Shown: piece after piece, positions 18,144-26,536 of the stretch
Layout: each line of letters starts with the position of its first letter
Position numbering within the stretch: the first letter of the stretch is position 1
Notes under the pieces: model-generated
What the model saw: the letters and a program-made list of their open reading frames with translations, nothing else
Database searches by the model: none
Told to the model about the DNA's origin: nothing
Assembly (NCBI GenBank): GCA_044870245.1
Contig: JBIOYR010000121.1
Span: 56,416-120,415 of the forward strand
DNA length: 64,000 bases
Origin: DATAFF01 sp044870245
GTDB lineage: Bacteria; Pseudomonadota; Alphaproteobacteria; Rhizobiales; Aestuariivirgaceae
Direction of reading: 5' to 3'
Made by a program: the position numbers and the translations under genes

Positions 18144-19562
18144 TCATGCCACGACCGGCCATTTGTTCTTGACCTTCACGCCGGCTCGCTCGCCCATCCG
18201 CTTCGCCGATGCCTTTCCGAGGGCGTACACCTCGGCCTCATCGAGCCGGATCAGATTTCCATGACGAACCAGCATCTCGCCATTGCACAGCACGCTATCG
18301 ACGCCCTTCGTTCGGCTGACCAGCATCATTTGCTTGACTTGCGCCACATTGGGTTGCGCATCGGGGAGCGCGGTGCTGCGAATGACGATGTCCGCGCGCT
18401 TGCCAGGCTCGATGCTGCCAATCTCGTTCTCCAGCCCGAGCGCCCGCGCCCCACCCAAGGTGAACATCTCGAGCAGGGACTCGGACGGCAGGTAGTCGCC
18501 CCATTCGCGACTCACCAGATAGGCGATGAAACCGAGCTCGCCGAATGCCCACGCCTTCGCTACGTCGGTTCCGAAGGCGATATCCGTGCCACGGCGATGC
18601 AACTCCGGAAAGCGGCTTCGTGCCTGCTGGGCAATGCCGTAATACATGAAATTGCCCGGGTGCCAGACCAGCACCATGCCGCTCTCCACCACGGCATCGA
18701 CCTCGGCATCGGTCAGCACATTCATGTGGGTGAAGACGGAGTTGCGGCCGAGAAGCCCGTTTTGGGCAAAATAGACGAGCGCCGGCTTGGCGAACCGCTC
18801 GCGATCGAAAGCGGCATCGGCCGCCATGAAGTTCTGGTGCTGGTGGAATACCGCGCCGCTCTCATCGGCCAGCCGCTTCGCCTCGCGCATCAGCTCCACG
18901 CTTGCGCTGCCGAGACCGTAAAGGCCGACATGGCCACGGACCAACGCATCGCCATTTCGATTGCGCTTCAATTGCCCGCCGAGTTCGCGCCGCGCCCGCC
19001 TGGCATCGCATGGCGCCCGCACAATCTCCGCCGCCATCGGCTCGCCGCCGACAATGTCCCACAACATGCAGTCCGATACCGAGGCGCGAATCCCGACCGC
19101 CTCGACTGCCTCGGCCACCGCATCGGGCGAGAAGGACGTCGCAGCATCGACGAAGCCGGTGAAGCCGTTCTTGACCATCTCGACGGCAGCCATCAAGGCG
19201 CTGGCATACTCGTCTTCATCCGTCAACGCATTGATCCAGCGCGTGAACACGCCGGGCCCGGCGCCGCCCTCCTCCTTCGGAGGATTCGGATCGTCGGTGA
19301 TGGAGCCTCGACTCAAATGGAGATTGGTGTGGTAGTGCCCGTCTATGAAGCCCGGATGGACGACATTGCCTTCGGCATTGATGCGTCGCGTCGCATGCCA
19401 TGCCTCTTCGATTGCCAAAGTGGGTCCGACAGCGACGATGCGCGAGCCCTTTATGGCCACGGCGCCGTCCGAGAAAACGGTCCGTTTGCGATCCATTGTC
19501 AGGACATGGCCGTTTACGATGAGGAGGTCGCAGGACTGTTCTTGATCCGGCCCGGTCATCAT
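18144..19562 (-). CDS. Amidohydrolase superfamily protein (cytosine deaminase/ATZ-TRZ-like)
   Basis: A 472-aa metal-dependent hydrolase. The HxH motif is in HPGFIDGHYHTNLHLSRG, further metal or proton-relay positions are in FHQHQNFMAAD and FTHMNVLTDAEV, and the catalytic Asp is in IAFGTDVAKAWAFGEL. This subfamily deaminates or hydrolyses C-N bonds in pyrimidines, triazines and other imines. The start is in ATGATG overlapping the ligase stop. It probably performs the first deamination or dechlorination-type step on the imported compound; the substrate is not predictable. Confidence 0.87.
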   Translation of the reverse strand: MMTGPDQEQSCDLLIVNGHVLTMDRKRTVFSDGAVAIKGSRIVAVGPTLAIEEAWHATRRINAEGNVVHPGFIDGHYHTNLHLSRGSITDDPNPPKEEGGAGPGVFTRWINALTDEDEYASALMAAVEMVKNGFTGFVDAATSFSPDAVAEAVEAVGIRASVSDCMLWDIVGGEPMAAEIVRAPCDARRARRELGGQLKRNRNGDALVRGHVGLYGLGSASVELMREAKRLADESGAVFHQHQNFMAADAAFDRERFAKPALVYFAQNGLLGRNSVFTHMNVLTDAEVDAVVESGMVLVWHPGNFMYYGIAQQARSRFPELHRRGTDIAFGTDVAKAWAFGELGFIAYLVSREWGDYLPSESLLEMFTLGGARALGLENEIGSIEPGKRADIVIRSTALPDAQPNVAQVKQMMLVSRTKGVDSVLCNGEMLVRHGNLIRLDEAEVYALGKASAKRMGERAGVKVKNKWPVVA

Positions 19563-21223
19563 CGGACCACCTTCCCGGTTTCGCGATCCCAGGAACCGGT
19601 CCGCAGATCCGGCCTTTCCTTGAGAAGCGACTGCTTGTGAACACGCATTGACGGGGTTCGCTCAAAATCGGTCAGTCGGTACTCGAGGTAACGCGGGATC
19701 TTGTAGGCAGCGAGATTTGCCTTGCAGAAATCGATCAGCTCTTCCGGTGGCACCGTTTGTGGCGTCTCGCCGGCATTGAGCTGCACATAGGCCTTGACCT
19801 CCTCGCCGCGCAGCTCGTCCGGCACCGGGACCACCGCCACCTCCAGGACCTTCGGATTGGAGCGTAGCACTGCCTCGACCTCGGCCGCCGAGATATTCTC
19901 GCCCGACCGCCGAATGATCTCCTTTCTGCGACCCACGAAATAGAGGAGTCCGCGCTCGTCGCGCCGAACCACATCGCCGGAATGATACCAACCGCCACGA
20001 TTGGCTTCCGCAGTCACATCTGGACGGTTGAGATAGCCGGCATAGAGGTCGGGGCCACCGATCAGCGCCTCGCCCGCCTGCCCGACCGCCACATCCTCGT
20101 CCTGGTCATCGACAATCCGGATGTTAACGCCAGGCGGCTCGACACCCATGGTTCCCGACCCCACAAGCTCGTCGGCCAGATGATCCGGCACCCGGCTCAT
20201 GACGCCGCCCTCGGTGCTGCCATACTGGTTGTGCCAATGGAAGCCGTAGCGCTTGATCATCTCCGCATGGAGCTCTTTTGGCAGCCCGGCATGGATGGCG
20301 AGCCTGATGCGGTGATCGCGCTCGTCAGGCCCGGGATCGCCCTTCATGAGGAGGGCCGGAATCGAGGCGATCGACAGGATCTCCGTCGCATCATACTTCT
20401 TGACGACATCCCAGAACCGCGACACCGAGAAGCGCCGCATGGCGATCATCGTGCCGCGCGAGGCGAGCGATGTCAGCAGTTGAATGGCGGGGTCGGCATA
20501 GTAGAATGGCAGGCAGCAGAGCTGCCGATCCTGCCAACCGCGGCGGAACAGCCTCAGATCGACATCGATCACCCGCAGCCACCAGCCATGATGCAGCATG
20601 CAGCCCTTTGGCGGACCGGTGGTCCCCGAGGTGTAATACACCGTGATGATGTCCTCGCGCTGGCATTCAACCTTACCGAAATCCGACGGTTTGAGGCCAG
20701 CGCCGAAGCGGCTCAGCCCGCTCGGCTCCTCGCCGTCGAGCACCATGATGTGGGCGAGGCCTGGCGCATTGTCGCGCACTGCGCGGATGGTCGGCTCCTG
20801 CGGAATGCCGCAGATCGCTGCCACAGGCTGAGCGTCCTTGATGATGTGGCCCGCATCGAATTGCTGCGCCGATGGTGCAATCGATACCAATGTGCCGCGA
20901 TTGGCGATGATCGCGAACAGCGCGATCATGAACTCGACCCGGTTGTCGAGCATCACGGCGACGTTGTCGCCGGCCTTTACCTTGCCTCTCAAATAGCCGG
21001 CAAAGACCTGGCAGCGCTCGAGGAAATCCTTGCGCGTGATGGTGAGCCCGTCTTCGACGATCAGCACGGGTCGGTAGGGATCCTCGAGACAGCCCTGGTG
21101 CACGATCTCGATCACGGTCTGCTGCGGCACCGCACTCCATTCCGGCGGCACGTTCTGGTGAGTCACCCACGCCTTGGGGCGCTCTGGGATGTTGGCTGTT
21201 CCGAGTTCGACGCGATGGCTCAT
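19559..21223 (-). CDS. AMP-dependent acyl-CoA synthetase/ligase
   Basis: A 554-aa adenylate-forming enzyme. Core motifs are A3 VYYTSGTTGPPKGCML, A5 YGSTEGGVMSR, A7 YHSGDVVRRDERGLLYFVGR, A8 RRSGENISAAEVE and C-terminal A10 lysine in TPSMRVHKQSLL, where the usual PTGKVxK is altered. It activates a carboxylate as its CoA thioester, feeding the MaoC/SDR/thiolase-like steps of this cluster. ATG 21223 overlaps the upstream MaoC stop (ATGA); the longer frame to 21310 is rejected. It resembles crotonobetaine/carnitine-CoA ligases in overall form. Confidence 0.9.
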   Translation of the reverse strand: MSHRVELGTANIPERPKAWVTHQNVPPEWSAVPQQTVIEIVHQGCLEDPYRPVLIVEDGLTITRKDFLERCQVFAGYLRGKVKAGDNVAVMLDNRVEFMIALFAIIANRGTLVSIAPSAQQFDAGHIIKDAQPVAAICGIPQEPTIRAVRDNAPGLAHIMVLDGEEPSGLSRFGAGLKPSDFGKVECQREDIITVYYTSGTTGPPKGCMLHHGWWLRVIDVDLRLFRRGWQDRQLCCLPFYYADPAIQLLTSLASRGTMIAMRRFSVSRFWDVVKKYDATEILSIASIPALLMKGDPGPDERDHRIRLAIHAGLPKELHAEMIKRYGFHWHNQYGSTEGGVMSRVPDHLADELVGSGTMGVEPPGVNIRIVDDQDEDVAVGQAGEALIGGPDLYAGYLNRPDVTAEANRGGWYHSGDVVRRDERGLLYFVGRRKEIIRRSGENISAAEVEAVLRSNPKVLEVAVVPVPDELRGEEVKAYVQLNAGETPQTVPPEELIDFCKANLAAYKIPRYLEYRLTDFERTPSMRVHKQSLLKERPDLRTGSWDRETGKVVR

Positions 21224-22041
21224 GAGAGAACCTCCGCAAAGCCGTTCTTCACTACCAGATTGCCGTTGCGGTCCTGAGCTTCGAAGGCGACGGCCCCAGG
21301 GGCTCGCCACAGCTCGACCCGCATTTCCTGCCCTGGTTCGACATAAAGCGGATGCGAGAAGCGACAGCCGAGCCGACGCAGTTGCCGCGGATTGCCGTCA
21401 CATGGCCCATCGACCACCGACCGCGCTATCAGCGCCAGCGTGCACATGCCATGAACGATGGCCGCCGGCAGGCCCAGCGCCTTTGCGGCAGCTGCGTCCA
21501 GCGTATAGGGCGAGTAGTCGCGCGCTGCCTCGGCATAGCGCAGCGTCCGCTGGTCATCGATCGAAAACCGCGAGACCTCGGATCTGCCATTGCGTGAAAT
21601 GATCGGCTTTGCGGGATGTGTCTCGCCGAGCTCCTCGGGAACCGTTTGTTCCTGCACCAGGCAGGTGGCACGCTGCGTGCAAACGGGTTCGCCGTCATGA
21701 GTGCGGGTCTCGGAGCGCACCAGGAACTGCGCCCCCGCGCTCGAATTGCGGATTCCTACCAGTCGCGACTTCGAGTAAAGACGCTGACCCGGCACGATCG
21801 GCTGGTGATAGACGAAATCGTGCTCGCCGTGGAGCAGAAAGCCGCCGGCGATAGTTTTGAGCACCTCGACCATGCTCTGCATCACCGGCATGTGATGAAA
21901 CACCGGTGACGCGATCCGGCCTGCCCGATGGTCGGGATTGGTGTCGCCCACCGCCTCGGCAAATTGGGCGAGGCGTTGCGTATTCGTACGGAACTCCTCC
22001 GAGTCGCGGAAATAGCCGATCCTGCCCTTCTCGACGCTCAC
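21220..22041 (-). CDS. Two-domain MaoC family dehydratase
   Basis: A 273-aa protein with two hot-dog halves. The N-terminal half contains SPVFHHMPVMQSM and GFLLHGEHDFVYHQPIVPGQ; the C-terminal half contains the catalytic-type RYAEAARDYSPYTLDAAAAK (Asp plus downstream His position replaced by Tyr-Thr) and AIVHGMCTLALIARSV. The start is GTG 22041, preceded by a GAGGAG; the reading frame upstream to 22731 lies antisense-like within the SDR gene and is not coding. It is the third MaoC protein of the cluster and probably acts with the SDR just upstream in the same oxidation series. Confidence 0.85.
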   Translation of the reverse strand: MSVEKGRIGYFRDSEEFRTNTQRLAQFAEAVGDTNPDHRAGRIASPVFHHMPVMQSMVEVLKTIAGGFLLHGEHDFVYHQPIVPGQRLYSKSRLVGIRNSSAGAQFLVRSETRTHDGEPVCTQRATCLVQEQTVPEELGETHPAKPIISRNGRSEVSRFSIDDQRTLRYAEAARDYSPYTLDAAAAKALGLPAAIVHGMCTLALIARSVVDGPCDGNPRQLRRLGCRFSHPLYVEPGQEMRVELWRAPGAVAFEAQDRNGNLVVKNGFAEVLS

Positions 22042-22055
22042 GCCACGGTTTCTCC

Positions 22056-22961
22056 TCAGATTCCCAGGCCTTCCACGAAGTCCGACAGTTTCGCCGGGGG
22101 CGGCAGCTTGTCCCTCAGCGCGCGGTCGAGTGCATTGACGCTCCAGGTCCTGTTGCCGCAGCGCACATCGACCGCAATCCTGGAGGGTCCGATGATTTCG
22201 ACCCGGTCGCCATAGGCCTGGAACACCTGGTTGGTGGCCGGGCAATCCGCCTTTGCCAGCCACACGACCAGAGGCGACACATTGTCCGGATCGAACATAT
22301 CGAACACGCCGAGCGGTGGCGGCTTGAGGCTGGTCTCGATTCGTGTGCGTGCCGATGGCGAAACCGCATTGGAGCGGACCCCGTATTTTGCGCCCTCGAT
22401 TGCCACGACCCGCGACAGGCCGACAACACCGAGCTTGGCCGAGGCATAATTCGCCTGGCCGAAATTGCCGACGAGGCCGGCGAGCGAAGTGGTATGAACA
22501 ACCGAGGCAGCGACCGCCTTGCCGGCCTTCGCCTGGTCCCGCCAATAGGCCAGGGCGTGACGGGTCGGTGCGGCATGCCCTTTCAAATGGACGGCGATCA
22601 CTGCATCCCACTCCGCTTCGCTCATATTGGCAAGCGTGCGGTCCCGCAGAATTCCGGCATTGTTGACGAGGATGTCGAGCCGCCCGAACCTTGCGAGCGC
22701 CAGCGACACGATCTCGGCCGCCTGGTTCCAATCCGCCACGTCATGGCCGCTGACCGCGGCCTGTCCGCCGAACGCCTCGATCTCGTGAGCCACCTGCTGT
22801 GCCGGCGTTGCGTCCCTGCCCTCGCCATGGAGGTCACCGCCCCTGTCGTTCACGATCACCGCCGCGCCGTGCCTGGCGAGAGCCAGCGCGTGCGAACGGC
22901 CAAGTCCGCGCCCTGCTCCCGTGACGATGGCTACCCGGCCGTCCAGATCTGGCGTGCTCAA
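22056..22961 (-). CDS. SDR family dehydrogenase (MFE-2 / (R)-3-hydroxyacyl-CoA dehydrogenase-like)
   Basis: A 301-aa short-chain dehydrogenase with cofactor motif TGAGRGLGRSHALALARHGA, VNDRGGDLHGEG (a loop typical of peroxisomal multifunctional enzyme 2), NNAG in LDILVNNAGIL, and catalytic Tyr-x-x-x-Lys in NYASAKLGVVG. It is expected to oxidise a 3-hydroxyacyl-CoA with NAD(P). It is the first gene of the - arm and ends 15 nt before the MaoC start. The palindromic operator at 23008-23020 lies 47 nt upstream of its ATG. Confidence 0.9.
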   Translation of the reverse strand: MSTPDLDGRVAIVTGAGRGLGRSHALALARHGAAVIVNDRGGDLHGEGRDATPAQQVAHEIEAFGGQAAVSGHDVADWNQAAEIVSLALARFGRLDILVNNAGILRDRTLANMSEAEWDAVIAVHLKGHAAPTRHALAYWRDQAKAGKAVAASVVHTTSLAGLVGNFGQANYASAKLGVVGLSRVVAIEGAKYGVRSNAVSPSARTRIETSLKPPPLGVFDMFDPDNVSPLVVWLAKADCPATNQVFQAYGDRVEIIGPSRIAVDVRCGNRTWSVNALDRALRDKLPPPAKLSDFVEGLGI

Positions 22962-23007
22962 CCGAATGGTCTCCCGACCCGTTCTTCTTCCCGAATTTTC
23001 GCTTCAC

Positions 23008-23020
23008 TGGAAAATTTCCA
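23008..23020. promoter_or_regulatory. Palindromic operator in the SDR/GNAT divergent promoter
   Basis: TGGAAAATTTCCA is a perfect palindrome around its central A, located between the divergent SDR (start 22961, - strand) and GNAT gene (start 23092, + strand). Its half-site TGGAAA-N-TTTCCA is identical to that at 7523-7535 upstream of the + arm. The outer 10-bp arms present at the first site are not present here. Likely bound by a cluster regulator; the XRE-cupin protein at 23572-24258 is the nearest candidate. Confidence 0.6.
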
Positions 23021-23091
23021 CTATGCTGATACCGAACCGATGGCGTCGTCAAGGCGGATGTCAGGCGGTCGGACCGGAATCAGGTGCAACC

Positions 23092-23562
23092 ATGCCCAAG
23101 AAGCAGGCAGCGTTTCACATCCGCGAGGTCGCTCCCAAGGACGAGCAGCGCTGGTACGCCATGTTCGCCGCCTTGGTCGCGATGGGACCCGAACCTTGCG
23201 CTGCCGATGCACCAGGGTTCGTCTGGGGGTGCGTTCAGTCCATCGACCACCCGATGCGGCTCCTGATAGCGGCCGACAGCACCGACGAGGCCATCGGCTT
23301 CCTGCTCTACCTCACCCATCCCTACTCATGGTCGCGACGCCCGCTTGCCTATCTTCTCGACCTATTTGTCGAACCGGACAGTCGCGGCAGCGGAATCGGC
23401 GGGGCCTTGATCGAGCGGCTGGCCGACATCGGTCGCAAATCCGGATGGCTCAAGATCTATTGGATGACTCAGGCCGACAACGACAAGGCTCATGCCCTCT
23501 ATGGCAAGTTCGCCCAGCGCTCGCCGCTCGTGCGTTACGACCTGCCAATCAACGAGCACTGA
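23092..23562 (+). CDS. GNAT family N-acetyltransferase
   Basis: A 156-aa acetyltransferase with motif A YLLDLFVEPDSRGSGIGGAL (R-x-x-G-x-G) and motif B QADNDKAHALYGKFAQRS. It transfers an acetyl group from acetyl-CoA to an amine; the substrate is unknown. ATG 23092 is chosen because homology-like sequence begins at FHIREVAPKDEQRWYAMF, while the in-frame extension to 22921 covers the promoter and the palindrome. It is convergent with the regulator gene, 9 nt apart. Confidence 0.88.
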   Translation: MPKKQAAFHIREVAPKDEQRWYAMFAALVAMGPEPCAADAPGFVWGCVQSIDHPMRLLIAADSTDEAIGFLLYLTHPYSWSRRPLAYLLDLFVEPDSRGSGIGGALIERLADIGRKSGWLKIYWMTQADNDKAHALYGKFAQRSPLVRYDLPINEH

Positions 23563-23571
23563 GGAGCCTGG

Positions 23572-24258
23572 CTAGATGCCGAGCGTTGCAAGCTCCTTCA
23601 GCGACAGGACGACCAGCATCACCCGCGCCTCGGTATTGCCGGCGTTGCGAATGCCATGCGGCTGCTCTGCCGAGTATCGCAACGTGTCACCCTGCTCGAG
23701 CAGCACTTCCTTGTCGCCAATTTCGATGATCACCTGCCCCGCGATTACCGTCTGGTGCTCCCAGGAGCCATTGCCATGGGCATTGGCGCGCAGCGATCCG
23801 CCAGGCTTGAGCACCATTTCGTACCACTCGACCGGCAAGGCCTGGCGGATGGGCGACAGAATGCGCGTGATGCAGAGTCCGTCGGCACTGGTGATCGCCG
23901 GTGTCGAATCGAATTTGCGGTGCTCGTAAATATGCGGTGCATCGAGGCCGGTCTTGACCTCGCCGAGCAATTCGCCGACGCCGATGCCGAGCGAACGGGT
24001 CAGGCGCCAGACTCGGGCAAAGGTCGGGTTGACCGAGCCACGCTCGATCTGGGACAGCATGGATTTGGAGATGCCGGTCAGGTCCTGGAGGTCGGCCAGA
24101 GTCATGTTTTCCTTGAGTCGGTACTGCCTGAGCTTCGGGCCGATGGGCGGAGGCGACCCATGCGCCGGCCTGTTCGCTCCGGACCGACCGGCCTTGCGCT
24201 GAGCTGGCTTGGGCTGCCCCTCAGTTGCACCGCTCCTTTTGCGGGTCGATTTCGCCAT
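23572..24258 (-). CDS. XRE-type HTH regulator with C-terminal cupin domain
   Basis: A 228-aa transcription factor. The N-terminal tail (residues 1-38) is basic and low-complexity, the helix-turn-helix lies at about 40-95 (LRQYRLKENMTLADLQDLTG, then MLSQIERGSVNPTFARVWRL), and a cupin domain at about 140-222 contains GGSLRANAHGNGSWEHQTVI and EVLLEQGDTLRYSAEQPHGI. This architecture senses small ligands and often controls neighbouring amine or amino-acid catabolic operons (PuuR-like). It is the best candidate to bind the repeated TGGAAA-N-TTTCCA palindrome. Confidence 0.9.
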   Translation of the reverse strand: MAKSTRKRSGATEGQPKPAQRKAGRSGANRPAHGSPPPIGPKLRQYRLKENMTLADLQDLTGISKSMLSQIERGSVNPTFARVWRLTRSLGIGVGELLGEVKTGLDAPHIYEHRKFDSTPAITSADGLCITRILSPIRQALPVEWYEMVLKPGGSLRANAHGNGSWEHQTVIAGQVIIEIGDKEVLLEQGDTLRYSAEQPHGIRNAGNTEARVMLVVLSLKELATLGI

Positions 24259-24370
24259 GCCCCTTTCCCGTGCTCACTCAGTGGAGAGACGACATCATAG
24301 CGACGGTCGAAATCGATATCGAGCGCTCTGCGAAGCTCCGATGCTGCCATCCACGAAACCGCAGAACGGT

Positions 24371-24934
24371 CTAAACCTCCGGAATGGGTACATCAAAACC
24401 GTTCAGGGTGACGGACACCATGCAATAAAGCCCGACCAGGTTGATGAACTCGGCGGTGCCTTCCTCCCCAAAAAATCCGATTGCCTGTCGATAGATCAAA
24501 TCAGGCAGAACCCCGCCGGAGAGAAGAGCTGCTGCCGTGTCGTAGGCTACCGCCTCCTCTCGCGTGAGGTCATTCGGGCGCTGGCCAGCGATGATGGTTG
24601 CAATCTTGTCGTCCGGAAGTCCGCGGAGCTCCGCGATCAGCACATGCGCATAGAGTTCATATGCCGCATGAAATTTCGCGCCGGTGACGAGAATGGCAAT
24701 TTCCCGGATCGGTCGGGGCAGCGTCGGGGATGTCGACAGGGCCTTGACCAGCTCCCAGACCGGACCGCCGAACTTTGGAAACCTCAACCATGAGTTCCAC
24801 GGACCGATCAAGTTGCCGTCTGCATCCATCGCCGTGAAACCTTTGAAGTTCTTCTCGATCCCGGCGCGCATGTCGTCATAGAGCTTTCGTTGGTCGGGAC
24901 CGAGTTTTGAATCGTCTAGAAGAGGCAATCGCAT
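24371..24934 (-). CDS. Carboxymuconolactone decarboxylase (CMD) family protein
   Basis: A 187-aa alpha-helical CMD/AhpD-fold protein. Family features are LPRPIREIAILVTGAKFHAAYELYAH, with the Glu and His positions of the fold, and GLPDDKIATI. It lacks the Cys-x-x-Cys redox pair of AhpD, so a peroxidase role is unlikely. ATG 24934 (MRLPLLDDSKLGPDQRKLYD) begins the recognisable protein; the extension to 24973 has no better ribosome site. Function within this group is unassigned. It lies 47 nt downstream of murQ. Confidence 0.83.
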   Translation of the reverse strand: MRLPLLDDSKLGPDQRKLYDDMRAGIEKNFKGFTAMDADGNLIGPWNSWLRFPKFGGPVWELVKALSTSPTLPRPIREIAILVTGAKFHAAYELYAHVLIAELRGLPDDKIATIIAGQRPNDLTREEAVAYDTAAALLSGGVLPDLIYRQAIGFFGEEGTAEFINLVGLYCMVSVTLNGFDVPIPEV

Positions 24935-24981
24935 GTTCTTTGCTTCCAGGTGGATTGTCGGTGCAAAGTCCAATACTCTCG

Positions 24982-25926
24982 TCAGATGGCCTTCAGCAGT
25001 GCTTTCAATCGGGGTTCAATGTCCTCGCCGATGGCTTCGCGCACGAAGCCGTTTGTCCGGCGGAGACGCGCGAGCGACTGCTTGTAACTGAGGCCGCCCT
25101 TTTGCATCACGATCGCAGCCTTCACATTCCAGCGCGCCTTCTCCAGCAGCTTCTCCGCCTGATCGTAATCAAGACCCGTGACGATGCCGATAATGCGGCG
25201 GGCGCGATCGCGCAGCTTCTCTGACCCGCTGCGCACGTCCACCATCAGATTGCCATAGGTCTTTCCCGTGCGGATCATCGACGCCGAAGTCAGCATGTTG
25301 AGCACGAGCTTCGTTGCCGTTCCTGCCTTGAGTCTGGTCGATCCCGCAATGATCTCGGGCCCGACCGCGGGCGCGATCGTCAAATCGACGAGCTCCTGTA
25401 GCTGAGCGCGCGGATCGCAGGTTACAAAGATGATCCTGGCACCTGCTGCCCGTGCGCTCACCAATGCACCCAGAACGAATTGGGTAATCCCGCTCGCCGA
25501 CACACCGATGACAACATCGTTCTTGGTCGGCCGCAACCGGCGGAGCGAGCGCGCACCATTCTCGCGATTGTCCTCGGCGCCTTCACGAGCCCGGAACACC
25601 GATCCTCTCCCACCCGCGATGACAGCCTGAACGAGCTCGGGATCGGTCCCGAATGTCGGCGGTATCTCTGCGGCCTCCAGCACGCCCAGCCGGCCGCTCG
25701 TGCCTGCACCGACAAGGATGATCCGGCCACCCGCCCTCAGTGCCTGAGTCATGATGTCGATACCGGCAGCGATGCGGTCCCTTTCCTTCTTGACTGCCGT
25801 TATGACCGTCCGATCCTCGCCGATCATCCGCTCGACAATACCGGCCGCATCGAGCTTGTCGATGTCCAGGGTCGCAGGATTGATCTGCTCGGTCGGAAGA
25901 GATCGCCACTTGGATTGGTCGGGCAT
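24982..25926 (-). CDS. murQ: N-acetylmuramic acid 6-phosphate etherase
   Basis: A 314-aa SIS-domain etherase that cleaves the lactyl ether of MurNAc-6-phosphate to GlcNAc-6-phosphate and D-lactate in peptidoglycan recycling. MurQ signatures are PTEQINPATLDIDKLDAAGI at the N-terminus, GGRIILVGAGTSGRLGVLEA, EIPPTFGTDPELVQAVIAGG, and the C-terminal LGLSYKQSLARL-like GGLSYKQSLARLRR. ATG 25926 is used; the TTG at 25950 is a weaker option. No MurP, AmgK or NagZ is nearby. Its partner in this short - strand run is a Cache-domain protein. Confidence 0.92.
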   Translation of the reverse strand: MPDQSKWRSLPTEQINPATLDIDKLDAAGIVERMIGEDRTVITAVKKERDRIAAGIDIMTQALRAGGRIILVGAGTSGRLGVLEAAEIPPTFGTDPELVQAVIAGGRGSVFRAREGAEDNRENGARSLRRLRPTKNDVVIGVSASGITQFVLGALVSARAAGARIIFVTCDPRAQLQELVDLTIAPAVGPEIIAGSTRLKAGTATKLVLNMLTSASMIRTGKTYGNLMVDVRSGSEKLRDRARRIIGIVTGLDYDQAEKLLEKARWNVKAAIVMQKGGLSYKQSLARLRRTNGFVREAIGEDIEPRLKALLKAI

Positions 25927-25986
25927 GCCGGATTGAATCCTCGATAACAAGCACGTTCAGCATCGCGACGACGTCGCGATCGCTCA

Positions 25987-26460
25987 TCATGTTGTCGGCT
26001 TGTACACCCCACAGCCGAAAACGTAATCGTCGTGCCGCACCACCCACGACGACTTGGGTTCCTCCTTGCCGGTCGTCGGGTCCTTATAGACATAGTCTAC
26101 CCAAGTGCCGGTTTGGGTCGCCTTATCGAAGAGCTCCCTACCGAAGAGTTTTCCGTCCGCATCCTTGAGCGCCAGGACGTCGCGCCCGACCTGGGAAGCA
26201 TCTGCACCATGGGCAACGGTCTTGTGGTCAGGTCCGATCACGAACATGTAAAGGTCGAGATCCGTGAAGGCGGTGTCGGGCGCCGTCATTTCCGCAAAGA
26301 CGCTCTTGCCCTTGGCATCATAGGCGGCGATTGCCTTCGCGACCAATGCCTTGGCCTGTGTCTCCGTCCCCCGATCCTCGGCGACAACCGGTCCGGCAAC
26401 AAGCGCGAAGCACAGAAAAAACGTCGTGGCGATCGACAGTGCGCGAACGAACCTTTCCAT
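25987..26460 (-). CDS. Secreted single-Cache domain protein
   Basis: A 157-aa exported protein: a signal peptide at MERFVRALSIATTFFLCFAL ends near VVAED, followed by a single Cache-like sensor domain with LVAKAIAAYDAKGKSVFAEM, DLYMFVIGPDHKTVAHG and GTWVDYVYKDPTTGKEEPK. Such stand-alone periplasmic Cache_2 proteins bind small ligands, but the roles are poorly known. ATG 26460 is preferred to the upstream 26496. It lies 60 nt upstream of murQ on the same strand. Confidence 0.8.
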   Translation of the reverse strand: MERFVRALSIATTFFLCFALVAGPVVAEDRGTETQAKALVAKAIAAYDAKGKSVFAEMTAPDTAFTDLDLYMFVIGPDHKTVAHGADASQVGRDVLALKDADGKLFGRELFDKATQTGTWVDYVYKDPTTGKEEPKSSWVVRHDDYVFGCGVYKPTT

Positions 26461-26501
26461 GGGGCTCTCCGGAATCACCGAGGCGGGAGGCGACATTCTA
26501 G

Positions 26502-26526
26502 CGTTTTTGCCCCATTCTGCAAAACG
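26502..26526. repeat. Small inverted repeat downstream of the microcompartment shell genes
   Basis: CGTTTTTGC (26502-26510) and GCAAAACG (26519-26526) form an imperfect stem around an 8-nt loop. It lies between the last shell gene (ends 26537, - strand) and the Cache protein gene (starts 26460, - strand). It may be a weak terminator or a protein site for the Cache/murQ promoter; no strong GC stem is present, so this is tentative. Confidence 0.3.
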
Positions 26527-26536
26527 TCAACGCGAT

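Noticed and set aside
17886..19640. 584-aa + strand open frame opposite the ATPase and amidohydrolase genes
   Set aside because: A high-GC shadow frame; the - strand translations have complete ABC and amidohydrolase motifs.
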